This document shows positions 53,800 through 63,371 of a stretch of DNA of 64,000 nucleotides, one piece after another. The notes under the pieces are model-generated. The model searched no databases and was not told the origin of the DNA. It saw nothing but the letters and a program-made list of their open reading frames with translations. The translations under genes were made by a program, and so were the position numbers. Every line of letters begins with the position of its first letter. The stretch's first letter is position 1. Source of the DNA: Bacillota bacterium (lineage in GTDB: Bacteria > Bacillota > SHA-98 > Ch115); the NCBI GenBank assembly GCA_013178415.1, contig JABLXA010000008.1, positions 124,001 through 188,000 on the forward strand. The letters run 5' to 3'.

Positions 53800-54148
53800 G
53801 TTTCTATGTGACGAGAATATATTCCCTTCCACGCTCAAGCTCCTCCGATCCCGTGGATTTGATGCGAAGGATGTAAAGGAATTGGGATTATCAGGGATGA
53901 CTGACCGGAAGTTATTTGACCTTGCAAAAGATGAGGATAGAATCCTTCTTACATTGGATTTACACTTTTCAAATATATCCCTCTTTCCCCCGTCAGAGTG
54001 CCCCGGGATTGTCATAATCCGCGTTAAACCGGCAGTACCGTCCAGAGTTGATAAGGCACTAGAGATTTTTCTGCAAAGAATGAATCTCGATCGAATCAAG
54101 GGGGCCCTAGTCATCGTAAGCGAAGATAGGTTTAGAATCAGACGATGA
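53792..54148 (+). CDS. DUF5615 PIN-like toxin
   Basis: A 118-residue PIN-like domain protein beginning MARFLCDENIFPSTLKLLRS, with acidic positions in FLCDEN, LTLDLHFSN and a C-terminal basic tail (RFRIRR). It pairs with the DUF433 gene by an 8-bp overlap. Predicted nuclease toxin. Confidence 0.9.
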   Translation: MARFLCDENIFPSTLKLLRSRGFDAKDVKELGLSGMTDRKLFDLAKDEDRILLTLDLHFSNISLFPPSECPGIVIIRVKPAVPSRVDKALEIFLQRMNLDRIKGALVIVSEDRFRIRR

Positions 54149-54155
54149 CCAGAGT

Positions 54156-54205
54156 GGGCTCCGGCGCCGCCGGGGCAGCGCCATACTCATGCGGATGAAA
54201 ACTCC
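54156..54205 (-). repeat. Weak partial copy of the dispersed intergenic repeat
   Basis: Read on the minus strand, AGTTTTCATCC, ATGAGTATGGCGCTGCCC and CGGCGGC align with the core of the 65-bp repeat at 761-825. Only part of the unit is present. Confidence 0.35.
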
Positions 54206-54330
54206 CCCGGCGGCTGGGCCCATCTGTGAGCCTGTGTTTCCCCATGGGATTCCGAACCATCCGCGTCTCAGACTATCTATCAGTAATAGTCCGCATGGAC
54301 TAAAGCCTGAAGGCCTGCGGTTGGCTCAGC

Positions 54331-57126
54331 TCAGTCAGCCCATACAACCTTGAAAGTCTTAATCTCCAGCGGCCTGATGGTGAATGCGAATTCTTGGCCG
54401 CTGCACTTTAGCTGCCTTGATTCCTCTGGAAGATCCTTTTCCATCAAGTCGCATTCTGTGACCTGCTTTATCTCCCTATACAGGCGGATCGTCGCATTGG
54501 TCCTCCGGTTATATGCTTCGTATACTCGGATAATCGTGGCATCTTCATCTTCTGCCTTCTTGATCGCCTCAATGACGACATTTTCCCGGTCTACGCTGAT
54601 CATCGATAGGGTCTGCGGCAGGTTGCCACCTTGCCTTTCGACGACTTTACCAATCAACGGGTTATTCAAGTCGTAAGCCTGGGCAACGGTGCCGCCTTCT
54701 CGCCAGTCGCCGATATGCGGATAAAGCGAATAGATGAAATGATGGACTTCCTTATCAGCGGCTGGGTTGGGAACTGTGCCGCTGCGCAAAAGGGTAAGCC
54801 TCATATGGCCATCTTTGATGTCATAACCGTATTTGCAGTCATTCATCAAGCTGACCCCGTAGCCATCCTCCGACAAATCAGCCCATTTGTGCCCGCAGAC
54901 TTCAAATTGGGCAATGTCCCATGAGGTATTGAAGTGCGTGCTTCGCTCGATATGGCCAAACTGGATTTCGTAGGTAGCCTTGGTGGCATTGATATCCACA
55001 GGGAAGGATACCTTTAGCACGATGTCTTTTTCCTTCCAATCCACCGTTGTGTTGAAGTCTATTCGTGGAATATCATTGTATATGATTATATCTTGAACGA
55101 TACTAGATGATAGGAATTTCCTGGTTATGCGCAGGATGCCGCTCACCGGGCCATTTTCCAGAACCTCGACACTCTCTACGTCATCGACCTCCCACATTTT
55201 TTCGCTATAGTAGATGTCAAGATTCCAGTTGTCTTCCCTCCGCGGCTTATCCTCAAAGGCCTGAATTACATTGCCTCTTTCTCCGGCTTTCAGCACTTCC
55301 CGGCCGACTCTCTTGTCAATTATACTGGTAAAGTGGCCGTGTTCATCAAGCTCGATCCGGAAGTAGCTGTTTTCCAGCCGTTCTTTATTTACTCTCAGTT
55401 GCAGGTTATCTCCCGCGGGCTCGGCAGTAACGAGCTTGAATGCAGTGTAACCTTTAGGGGCGACGCCGGTGACATACGCTACATAACGACCGTTATCGCC
55501 CGTGATCTTCTGGCATGGGAAAAGGCGTCCATCAGCCGACTGTAATTGAATGGCTTCTTCACCAAAGGGATATGAGAATTCAACAAGGCCGCATCCCGGG
55601 AATGAATTGGGATTGAAGACTATGAGGGATCTCTGGCCGACATTCACAGCGGAGGCTATGCGCTCCAGACCTTCGGACAGGATCTTCTTCCCGGTAGCGA
55701 AGATCTGCCGATAGATCTCATCCGTATCTTCATATACTTGCTTTATGGAAGACCCCGGTAACACGTCATGGAATTGGTTTAGCAGGATCTTCCGCCAGCC
55801 ACTATTCAGTTCCTCGGCTGGATAATTTGCGTCAAACAAGGCGCGATTTAACGATGAAATCCACTCTGCCGTGGTATAAAGGAATTCGGCCTTCCGGTTG
55901 TTTCGTTTATTTTTGGCAATAGAAGTATATGTGCCTCGATGCACCTCATAATATAGTTCCCCTACCCATCTAGGCAGCCGCTTGTTGCCCTTGACTCGCT
56001 CGTTTAGCTCATCAAAAAAGGCTCTAGCCTTACCGGGTCTCGCTACTGGAGCGCCAGGCAGCCCATGCTCATACCTGCGAATTGTCTCAATCATCTCTCT
56101 GGTGACGCCGCCGCCACCATCGCCATAACCGTAGGGCAGTATAATATCGTTGTTAATGTCCTTTTGCTGATACTGCCTCCAAGATTCAATGATGTCTCCC
56201 TGGTCGGGCAGGCCGTTGTAGAAATGCGGGCTATAGAGGGTCTGATTCTACCCACATTCCGCCTTCTGGTTCCCAGCGGCCCTCTTTTACTCTTTTTTTG
56301 ATCTCATTGAAAACCGCAGGATGGTCTTCTTTTACGAATTCGTAGAGCTGGGGTTGGCTGGACATGAATATGAATTCAGGATATTCATCCATAAGTCTCA
56401 GCGCGGTAGAAAAACTGCGAACTGCCTTTTCGCGGGTATGTGAATACTGCCACAGCCAGGCCACATCTATGTGCGTATGGCCCAGACAAGTAACTATGGC
56501 ATCTAGGTGTTCAGGACTGGCGTAGAGCCTCTCCTTGATATAGTCATTTGCTTCCCGTAAGGTGGCATAGAATTCAGCCGAATAAGCAACTCGCAAGTCG
56601 ACTTTGTTAATGGTGTCATTCAAAATAGATAGTAGCTTGATTCTCTCTATAGTGTCCTCTGGCAGATATGAAATCACTTGGAACGGGACTCTGATATTGT
56701 AGTAAAAGTCTTCGATCAAGGGATCTACCGTTCGCAATTCGGCAAAGAATGTGACGTCATTGCCATCATCTACGAAGTTATAGCTTCGCTTCAAGCCACT
56801 AAAGACGTAAATCATCACATCATAGATTCTTCCCCCGGAGGCGCTGTTGGAGAGCAATGCTTCCTGATGGTTGGTATCGAATGCTTGATATTCCTTTCCA
56901 TCAAGATACAGCAGCATCTGGGGATTGAGCGCCAACCAGCCTGTCTTATTTGTGCGGACCCTTAACACCACTTTCTTCTTGTCAAACCTGGCCGGTATCT
57001 CTATCTTGGTGCGGAAAAGAGCATATTTACCTGAAGCCGACCCGCTCCAAGGAGTGCCAGTAGTGTAGTCTTGCCAATTGTCGGTAATGGTATCTAGTAG
57101 TAAACTCGAAAACTCGGCTCGTTCAA
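54331..57126 (-). pseudogene. GH38 alpha-mannosidase, main part, with internal deletion
   Basis: The piece before the break reads as the GH38 N-domain and start of the barrel: LLYLDGKEYQAFDTNHQEAL, GHTHIDVAWLWQY (zinc His and Asp), ending WEPEGGMWVESD near 56237. There the frame is lost and the next part starts YSPHFYNGLPDQGDIIESW, then PYGYGDGGGGVTREMIE and the beta domains to VVWAD. The roughly 120 residues normally between, including the nucleophile Asp of the WLPDVFGY region, are missing. Activity is therefore not expected. The reading is open back to about 57126, where a repeat-rich insert separates it from its N-terminus at 57926-58040. Confidence 0.85.
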
Positions 57127-57251
57127 TTTACATTTATCTGTAAAAGAGGCTATAAAGTGATTGTAAAACTGATTGATTAAGTTGTTGATGATCTATTTCT
57201 ACAGGGAGGCTCAAAATCCTTCTTCTTGGATGATAAAAACCGAGAAATATA

Positions 57252-57540
57252 TGTGGCGACTACATTATCTCCACCTAAAAGCACGGGTGACAAGCTCTTG
57301 GCCAGATCTCTAAGGTGGGTGGCGAGTTATTGGTCATCCCAAACCGCTGGTGACGAGTTTTCGGTCACCCTAGACCGATGGTGGCGAGTCTCTGGGCAGG
57401 TTGCGCGCGGAAGTGACTGAGAATTCGTCAGCTTAGACCGAGGGTGACGAGACTGTAGGCAGGTCCCGCACGGAAGTGGCTAAAAATCCGTCAGCTTCCC
57501 CGCCAAGGTGGCGACATTCCCGTCAGGTTGGGATGATTTT
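57252..57540. repeat. Degenerate 31-32 bp tandem repeats in the mannosidase insert
   Basis: Units starting GGTGRCGAG (or a variant) begin at about 57252, 57286, 57318, 57349, 57380, 57411, 57443, 57475 and 57507, a period of 31-32 bp (three helical turns). The next bases often read TTTTNGGTCA or a variant. Similar motifs reappear at 57600, inverted near 57643-57652 (CTCGCCACC), and at 57726 and 57758. No spacers differ in the CRISPR manner, and no frame is kept open. The units fill most of an insert within the GH38 gene (57127-57925). Confidence 0.65.
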
Positions 57541-57828
57541 GGAAAAGTCTGGGTCTATCTCATCTTGAGCTAGCTAGAATTTAGGCAGGTTTTTCTCAAA
57601 GGTGGCCAAGATTTCGTCGGCCTCTGGTCCGTGCCGGCAGATTTCTCGCCACCTTGCCCTCAAATTGGAAGATTATAGGTTATGATTATCCATAATAAGG
57701 GATTTTGTAGCATATATTGGCCTGGAGTGGCGAGATTTTGGCCAGTTTGGACGCGGAAGTGGCTGGAATTTCGGCAGCATCTGCTCTCAAGTGCCGAAAA
57801 TCCTACCAGGCTCTACTCTCCGATGGCC

Positions 57829-57925
57829 AGAACCTAGGAGATTGCTCGAAAACTCTGACGACCTCTATATATTGTGGGATATAGCTTCTTTGGTAGGGTT
57901 TCCGAGCAGATTCCTAGGTCAACAT
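57829..57925. repeat. Long imperfect inverted repeat at the end of the insert
   Basis: AACCTAGGAGATTGCTCG near 57829 is matched by the complement of CGAGCAGATTCCTAGG near 57910-57925, and inside CTATAT pairs with ATATAG around a short loop. The whole stretch could fold as one hairpin of about 95 bases. It marks the end of the repeat-filled insert next to the GH38 N-terminus. An 11-bp sequence CTCGAAAACTC also occurs at 57105-57115 and 57845-57855, 740 bp apart. Confidence 0.5.
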
Positions 57926-58040
57926 TCTTCGGGATCTCGCCATGTCTGATCTGCCAATTCCTGATCTCCTCGGTGTCAGTATAAATTAGCCCTGCAATGT
58001 CGTTCAGGAAGCGCTGAATTCGTCCGTCAATGAAATACAT
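57926..58040 (-). pseudogene. GH38 alpha-mannosidase, N-terminal fragment
   Basis: MYFIDGRIQRFLNDIAGLIY and TDTEEIRNWQIRHGEIPKN are the typical first residues of bacterial GH38 enzymes. The next family segment (NWQDYTTGTPWSGS) is found only at about 57070, beyond the repeat-filled insert, so the two pieces were once one gene. The start has GGGAGGATAG before the ATG. Confidence 0.7.
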
Positions 58041-58113
58041 TTTGATCTATCCTCCCAGTAATATGATCTACTACCAGGAATTTGTTATTTCTGTCGTGCT
58101 GCGGATGATCTTT

Positions 58114-58347
58114 TTAACCTTTGATAGCGCCAGCCACTAATGCCTTTATGATGAACTTCTGCATGAATAAAACCATCAGAATGGCTGGTAGCAAGGCCAT
58201 GGCACTCGCAGCTGCTACCAGTTGGATGCTTATTTCCTGATATGTTCCCTGCGCCATCAAAATCCCCACTGAGACAGGGTAGCTTTTTTCTTTGTCTAAG
58301 AGCAGAAATGGGATAAGAAACTGCGACCATGCACTAGATATGGGCAT
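58114..58347 (-). pseudogene. C-terminal remnant of a sugar ABC permease
   Basis: The segment SAWSQFLIPFLLLDKEKSYP and the ending MQKFIIKALVAGAIKG are the last third of a MalG-type permease. The first 200 or so residues are absent; the frame starts within the preceding dehydrogenase gene, which overlaps it by 14 bp. The rest of the importer is missing, so it is a deletion scar. A transporter for the substrate of the IclR-led operon was probably lost. Confidence 0.8.
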
Positions 58348-59446
58348 TCTGCCTTGAGATTCGCCCCCGGCGATCAGCCTCTTGAACTGCAGCCCATAGA
58401 CTCGCCTTACTAGTGCTGAATGGGAGATTCGCGATACCGGGTTCGCTAAGGATACCTGATATCACTTCATCCAAAAGAGGGTAGTCGTCCTCATGAAGTC
58501 CTAGGCCATTTAATGTCATCGGTGCATTCATTCCCATGCATAATCTCAGGAAATCATTTATTTCGGAATGCACCGGATTCATTAACAGCATTTGAATGAC
58601 TATGCCAAAGGCTACCTGTTCTCCGTGTAGACTTGTCTTGCGTGCATTCTCGATTCGAGTTAAATGGTTATAAAAGGCATGGGCTATAGAAAACTTGTAC
58701 CGGTCAGTAACCATTCCACTAGCAATGCCGGGGAGGGCCATACTCACCCAGATGGCCTGTTCTACCGTCTCAGTCATCTGTCCCTGTCCCAGTTCAGACA
58801 CCGCCTTTGGGCCGCGCTCAAAGAGCAAATCCCGGCAAAGCTTTGCGTTGTTTAGGGCAGTCCAGATAGAGGGATGGTGTCTATCCGTAGTATCTACCAA
58901 CGACGAGATCTCATACCATTTTGCCAAGGCATCAAGTATACCAGCAGCCAGGTGTCGGGCCGGCGCGCTGGCAAGAATCTCAAAGTCCACCAGCGTAAGA
59001 TCGGGACTATGTTGTAGTTCACTTGACGCCGGATTTTTTCCTTCCGAGTCATAAACGACGGATAGCGAAGTCCAGCATGCACATGTAGTCGGTGTCGTTG
59101 GTATAAGCGCGACCGGCAAGGCGGCGATTTCTCCCACCAGTTTTGCCAGGTCCATTATCTTTCCGCCGCCAACCCCCACGACCCATGAAGCATCCAAGTC
59201 TTTCGCCTGGTCCGCCAACTCCTCGGCCAACTGCCAATAACACTGCTGGCCAGCATGTATAAGGTGAAAGCTGCAGTTTCCTGCACTAAGAGCCTGCTGC
59301 ATCACATCCCCGGCCCTTTCCCATGCCGTTCTCCCAGCAACGACCAAGACGTGGACGTCTTTTAGGTAACAGGGAAGAAAATGCTTGATGGCTCCGGATT
59401 GAGCGATATAACGAATTGGTGCCGTACGCAAAACCTGAGACAACAT
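58334..59446 (-). CDS. Glycerol dehydrogenase family (iron-containing alcohol dehydrogenase-like) enzyme
   Basis: A 370-residue enzyme of the group-III-like dehydrogenases. NAD-binding GVGGGKIMDLAK is present, then PTTPTTCACWTSLSVVY, and the metal ligands Asp in GILDALAKWYE, His in AHAFYNHL and His in LHGEQVAFG. Relatives include glycerol and glycerol-1-phosphate dehydrogenases. GGAGG lies ten bases before the ATG. The C-terminus overlaps the permease remnant, so its last residues may be altered. It is in an operon with two DapA-like aldolases. Confidence 0.85.
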   Translation of the reverse strand: MLSQVLRTAPIRYIAQSGAIKHFLPCYLKDVHVLVVAGRTAWERAGDVMQQALSAGNCSFHLIHAGQQCYWQLAEELADQAKDLDASWVVGVGGGKIMDLAKLVGEIAALPVALIPTTPTTCACWTSLSVVYDSEGKNPASSELQHSPDLTLVDFEILASAPARHLAAGILDALAKWYEISSLVDTTDRHHPSIWTALNNAKLCRDLLFERGPKAVSELGQGQMTETVEQAIWVSMALPGIASGMVTDRYKFSIAHAFYNHLTRIENARKTSLHGEQVAFGIVIQMLLMNPVHSEINDFLRLCMGMNAPMTLNGLGLHEDDYPLLDEVISGILSEPGIANLPFSTSKASLWAAVQEADRRGRISRQNAHI

Positions 59447-59517
59447 AGTCCCTTGCCTCCAGTATCTATCGACATCAGGTCAATCATAGTCTGCATAGTC
59501 CGGGTTTTTGTCGAATC

Positions 59518-60435
59518 CTAAAGAAGCCCCAGCGATTCCATGACTCTCCTGATGTTTGCCTTTTCTTCCTCAGTGCCGGGAGTTAGCGGCAGTCTTGGAA
59601 TTCCGGCATTATAACCAATCATTTTCATAGCTTCTTTTATAAGAGATACAGGATTTGTGCGGCCATTCTGGCCCATAACCCTGAACAACCGGAAGAACTT
59701 CTGCTGCATTTCCGCTGCTTCCTTGACATTGCCGGCAAGAAATAGATCTATCATATTCCGCATCTGATCACCGATCAAATGAGATGCGCCACTGACTATT
59801 CCCCCAATGCGCTTCTCACCGCCCTGAGCAAATGCCTCCAAGACCATCGTGTCGTCACCGCAGTATATAACAAAATCGTCCGGGGTGGCATTAATAAAGG
59901 CCGTGATCTGTTTGGGATTTAACTCAGCTTCTTCTTTGATACCCACGATATTGGCAATGGCAGCCAAACTGGCAACTGTTTCCGGGTTAAGGTTTACACC
60001 TGTAAAAATCGGGATATTGTAAAGCAGGATAGGCACACTGACAGATTCCGCTACCATTTTGAAGTGATTATAAAGCTCTCTTTGCGTCGGCCTGGTGTAG
60101 TAGGGCGATACCGCCATTAAGAGCTCATAGCCCAGTTCTTCCGCCTTCCTGGCCAGCGCGATTGTCTCGATAGTCGATGCAGAACCAATGCCGGCGACTA
60201 GCGGGATCCTGTCCCCGACCGCTTCCTTGATGACTTCGAAAAGCCTGACCCTTTCCTCAAATGTCATCGCATGAAACTCGCCGGTTGTCCCCGATAGTAT
60301 AATGGAATCCGCCTTATTGTCTTCGATCAGCTTCTCTGCAACACCTACAGCTGCCTCATAATCAACGCTTTGGTCCTCTTTGAATGGGGTCACCATTGGC
60401 ACAAGGATTCTTCCATATCGGTTGCGATCAAACAT
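59518..60435 (-). CDS. Dihydrodipicolinate synthase/N-acetylneuraminate lyase family aldolase
   Basis: A 305-residue class I aldolase of the DapA superfamily. The Schiff-base Lys is in GIKEEAELN, the catalytic Tyr in LLYNIP, and the carboxylate-binding motif is SGTTGEF. True DapA is less likely because the operon has carbohydrate genes and an IclR regulator; a 2-keto-3-deoxy sugar acid aldolase or dehydratase fits better. A paralogue of similar length lies just upstream (60492-61391). Confidence 0.88.
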   Translation of the reverse strand: MFDRNRYGRILVPMVTPFKEDQSVDYEAAVGVAEKLIEDNKADSIILSGTTGEFHAMTFEERVRLFEVIKEAVGDRIPLVAGIGSASTIETIALARKAEELGYELLMAVSPYYTRPTQRELYNHFKMVAESVSVPILLYNIPIFTGVNLNPETVASLAAIANIVGIKEEAELNPKQITAFINATPDDFVIYCGDDTMVLEAFAQGGEKRIGGIVSGASHLIGDQMRNMIDLFLAGNVKEAAEMQQKFFRLFRVMGQNGRTNPVSLIKEAMKMIGYNAGIPRLPLTPGTEEEKANIRRVMESLGLL

Positions 60436-60491
60436 GGTTTTGCGTCTCCCTTCCCAAATTCCCGGATTCTCGCTCTTGGAATAGTCTGGAG

Positions 60492-61391
60492 CTACACCAG
60501 CTCCAGTTCTGACAGCACGTCATGTATTATCTTTTTTTCCTCGTCTGTACAACCCATTAACGGTCGCCGGCAGCAGCCTGCATCCACTCCGACTTGTTTT
60601 AGCGCTTCTTTCAGAGCCGGAATGGGGTTCTCGCGTAAACCAAATACCCGGCTGAAGAATGGCGCGATCTTGTGGTGCAGGTTTTTCGCCATCTCAAGGT
60701 CCCCGTCGAAGTATGAATCTAGCATCTTCCTTATATATTTGCCGATGACCAGGGCGCCGCCTGACACTACACCGATTGCGCCTTGAATCAATACAGGCAG
60801 GATCATGCTATCATCCCCATCATAAAACAGGAAAGTGTCGGGGGCATCGTGAATATATTGCGTGATCTGGGTTGGATTTAGGGATGCTTCTTCCTTGATG
60901 GCAATGATATTTGATATTTTAGCCAGTCGTTTGAAGGTAGCTGGCGTGATGTTTACCCCGTCGAAGAACGGGATGTTGTAAAGCATGATTGGCAGATTGG
61001 TCGCCTCTGCAACCGCCTTATAGTGCTGGTAGATACCTTCCTGATTTGGCCGCTGGTAATAAGGCCCCACGATCATGGCCATATCTACACCAATTTCCTC
61101 TGCTTTCTGTGTCAACTTGATTGTTTCTCGCGTCGAGGCGAAACCAGTGCCTGCTATGACCGGCACTCGTTTACCAACAGTCCTGACCACGAATTCGATG
61201 ATCTCCGCCCGCTCATCATAAGACAATGCAGGGAATTCCGAGGTTGTCCCTCCGATGATAAGTGAATCGCAAAAGCCGGATGAAAGCTGCACCTTGATCA
61301 GATTTTCAAGCTTATCGAAGTCAATGTCTTCATTTTCTTTGAATGGGACTACGAGCGGAATGATCAGCCGCCCGAATTTCGATTGAGCCAT
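60492..61391 (-). CDS. Dihydrodipicolinate synthase/N-acetylneuraminate lyase family aldolase
   Basis: A 299-residue class I aldolase. Schiff-base Lys in AIKEEASLN, Tyr in MLYNIP; the usual GTTGE motif reads GGTTSEF here, a change that may affect substrate choice. The ATG at 61391 has GAGGGGGG about eight bases upstream. It is coupled closely to the IclR gene upstream and is the first structural gene of the operon. Two divergent copies in tandem suggest different reactions or heteromers. Confidence 0.88.
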   Translation of the reverse strand: MAQSKFGRLIIPLVVPFKENEDIDFDKLENLIKVQLSSGFCDSLIIGGTTSEFPALSYDERAEIIEFVVRTVGKRVPVIAGTGFASTRETIKLTQKAEEIGVDMAMIVGPYYQRPNQEGIYQHYKAVAEATNLPIMLYNIPFFDGVNITPATFKRLAKISNIIAIKEEASLNPTQITQYIHDAPDTFLFYDGDDSMILPVLIQGAIGVVSGGALVIGKYIRKMLDSYFDGDLEMAKNLHHKIAPFFSRVFGLRENPIPALKEALKQVGVDAGCCRRPLMGCTDEEKKIIHDVLSELELV

Positions 61392-61404
61392 GACCAAGCC
61401 CCCC

Positions 61405-62187
61405 TCATGCGTTTTGCCCATTATGATTGGGCGCTCCCAGCCTGCGTGATATCTCGCGCGTCGTAGCCTTAATCTGCTCAGCTAATTCCGGTATGCGCTC
61501 TTCTGTAATGCGAATACTTGGACCTGAGATACTCATCGAAGCAACTACCCGCCCCGAATAATCGAAAATAGGGGCGGCAACGCAGCGCACACCTAGCTCA
61601 TTCTCCATGTTATCGAGGGCATATCCCTGACTGCGTATTGCTTCCAGCTCCGCCAGCAACCTATCTTTATCGGTAATGGTGTTCGGAGTCTGCCGTTCCA
61701 GTTTCACTCTTGTGAGGAAAGATTCAATTACTTCTGGAGGTTGAAAGGCAAGTAACGCCTTTCCCACGCCGGTGCAATATAGTGGCGCGCTTCTCCCGAT
61801 CATTATGACCGGCTTAAGGCTGTACCTTGACCCGTGGGACTCGATGGAAAGAACCTGATCGTTGCTGAGTATGCCAAGGTGAACCGTCTCCCCGGTTAAT
61901 TCCGATAACCGGTTGATGTATGGCATAGCCACATTCCGTAAGTCCAGATTCTGTAAAACCACGCTCCCTAGCTCGAAGAGTTTCAGGCCTAGACAGTACC
62001 CCCGACCTTCGTCGCTCTTTCGGATAAACCCTTCCGTCTCCATTGTGGAAAGCAAACGGCAGACCGTGCTCTTCTGCAGATTTAATGCCTTCGCAATATC
62101 CGTAACTGTCCATTCTGGCTTCCCTTCGGCAAAGAGGGATAATATCTGGAGCGCCTTCTTTACCGACCCGAGAACCTGTGCTGCCAT
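61405..62187 (-). CDS. IclR family transcriptional regulator
   Basis: A regulator of about 260 residues with an N-terminal winged helix (WTVTDIAKALNLQKSTVCRL) and a GAF-like effector domain (GETVHLGILSNDQVL, GRSAPLYCTGVGKALLAF, and GVRCVAAPIFDYSGRVVASM). IclR proteins regulate aromatic or sugar-acid use. It heads the minus-strand operon of aldolases and dehydrogenase. The ATG at 62187 has a G-rich site about ten bases before it. Confidence 0.92.
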   Translation of the reverse strand: MAAQVLGSVKKALQILSLFAEGKPEWTVTDIAKALNLQKSTVCRLLSTMETEGFIRKSDEGRGYCLGLKLFELGSVVLQNLDLRNVAMPYINRLSELTGETVHLGILSNDQVLSIESHGSRYSLKPVIMIGRSAPLYCTGVGKALLAFQPPEVIESFLTRVKLERQTPNTITDKDRLLAELEAIRSQGYALDNMENELGVRCVAAPIFDYSGRVVASMSISGPSIRITEERIPELAEQIKATTREISRRLGAPNHNGQNA

Positions 62188-62447
62188 AAGCAATTCCCCT
62201 GCCCGATTTGTTGCATCATACGGAATGCGGTCTCATAATATGCAACCCTCTTTTACTTCAACATCGCTTTACAAATTCCTGCTGGCTTTGACCAGAATGA
62301 CCTGGCAGAGGAGAATTCTTTGAGTGATGCCGGAAAAAGATTTTCGAATTAGGGGATTTAGCAGGAATACACCAGATAAGCATTGTATTCTAACGAATGG
62401 ATGTGATGGCGCATGTCGAATCGATCTCAAAGCGGAGAGGAGATTTC

Positions 62448-63281
62448 ATGGACTCTGCGCCTGAAGTCGCGGCCTCTGTATGGCGAAAGGATGATGAGAT
62501 GATGCTGAAGTTTTCCCCGTGTATCGAGATGCTCTTTACTGACCTTCCTTTCTTAGAGAGGATTGAGCAGGTAGCAAAGCTTGGATTTGGGGCCTTTGAA
62601 TTCTGGGGGTGGAATAATAAGGATCTGCCAGGCATCCTGAGAAAATGTGAGGAGGTAGGTATTAAGGTAGCGGTCTTTGGAATAAGTCCACGAGAGGGAC
62701 GTACAGCGCCCATCATTGATCCGCGAAGGCGCGGGGAATTTCTAGAGGCCGTCAGGGCCTCTGTAGATGTTGCAGCAGAGCTTGGGACAAAGACTCTTAT
62801 TGTGACTACGGGAAATGAGATTCCTGAGCTTAGCCGGGGCGAACAAAGGGAAAGCATCATTGCGGCCTTGACGGAGGCTGCCCCAATAGTTGAGGCAAGC
62901 GGCATCACTTTAGTGTTAGAGCCCCTAAACACCCTGGTCGACCACCCCGGATACTTCCTGTCCTCCTCGAAAGAGGCGTTTTCGATCGTGGGGGAAGTAG
63001 GGAGCCCTAACGTCAAGATCCTGTATGACATCTATCACCAGCAGATCATGGAGGGCAATATCATTTCGACCATCGAGACGAACATCGACAAAATCGGGCA
63101 CTTCCATGTAGCTGATGTGCCAGGGCGGCATGAGCCGGGCACAGGCGAGCTCAACTATCGCAATATATTCAAACACATAGAACGATCAGGGTATCAGGGT
63201 TATGTGGGACTGGAATTCCGGCCATCAGGTCCTTCAGCCGAGAGCCTCAAAGAGGTTTTGGAGATAGCCGGATCACGCTAA
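62448..63281 (+). CDS. Hydroxypyruvate isomerase-like sugar phosphate isomerase
   Basis: A TIM-barrel protein of about 277 residues resembling Hyi: LKFSPCIEMLFTDLPFLERI is the typical start, followed by LVLEPLNTLVDHPGYFLSSS, ILYDIYHQQIMEGN, and FHVADVPGRHEPGTGELNY, which hold metal and base residues. The ATG at 62448 has GGAGAGGAG; 62499, just before MLKFSP, is another candidate and 62397 is also open. It interconverts hydroxypyruvate and tartronate semialdehyde in relatives. It is followed by a Gfo/Idh/MocA gene. Confidence 0.88.
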   Translation: MDSAPEVAASVWRKDDEMMLKFSPCIEMLFTDLPFLERIEQVAKLGFGAFEFWGWNNKDLPGILRKCEEVGIKVAVFGISPREGRTAPIIDPRRRGEFLEAVRASVDVAAELGTKTLIVTTGNEIPELSRGEQRESIIAALTEAAPIVEASGITLVLEPLNTLVDHPGYFLSSSKEAFSIVGEVGSPNVKILYDIYHQQIMEGNIISTIETNIDKIGHFHVADVPGRHEPGTGELNYRNIFKHIERSGYQGYVGLEFRPSGPSAESLKEVLEIAGSR

Positions 63282-63371
63282 AAATCGCCGCGCAGTATTC
63301 TTCTGATGCGCGTCGCGGCAATCTAGTCTTGAGATAGAGAACGCTATAAGCGGGAGAAAGGATGAGATTGG

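Noticed and set aside
57226-57420. Open frame of 64 codons in the repeat insert
   Set aside because: It reads across degenerate repeats without keeping the repeat frame, and lacks a ribosome binding site.
57252-57540. 31-32 bp units in the mannosidase insert as a CRISPR array or coding repeat
   Set aside because: Units are degenerate and adjoining, no spacer pattern exists, and no reading frame stays in register with the repeat.
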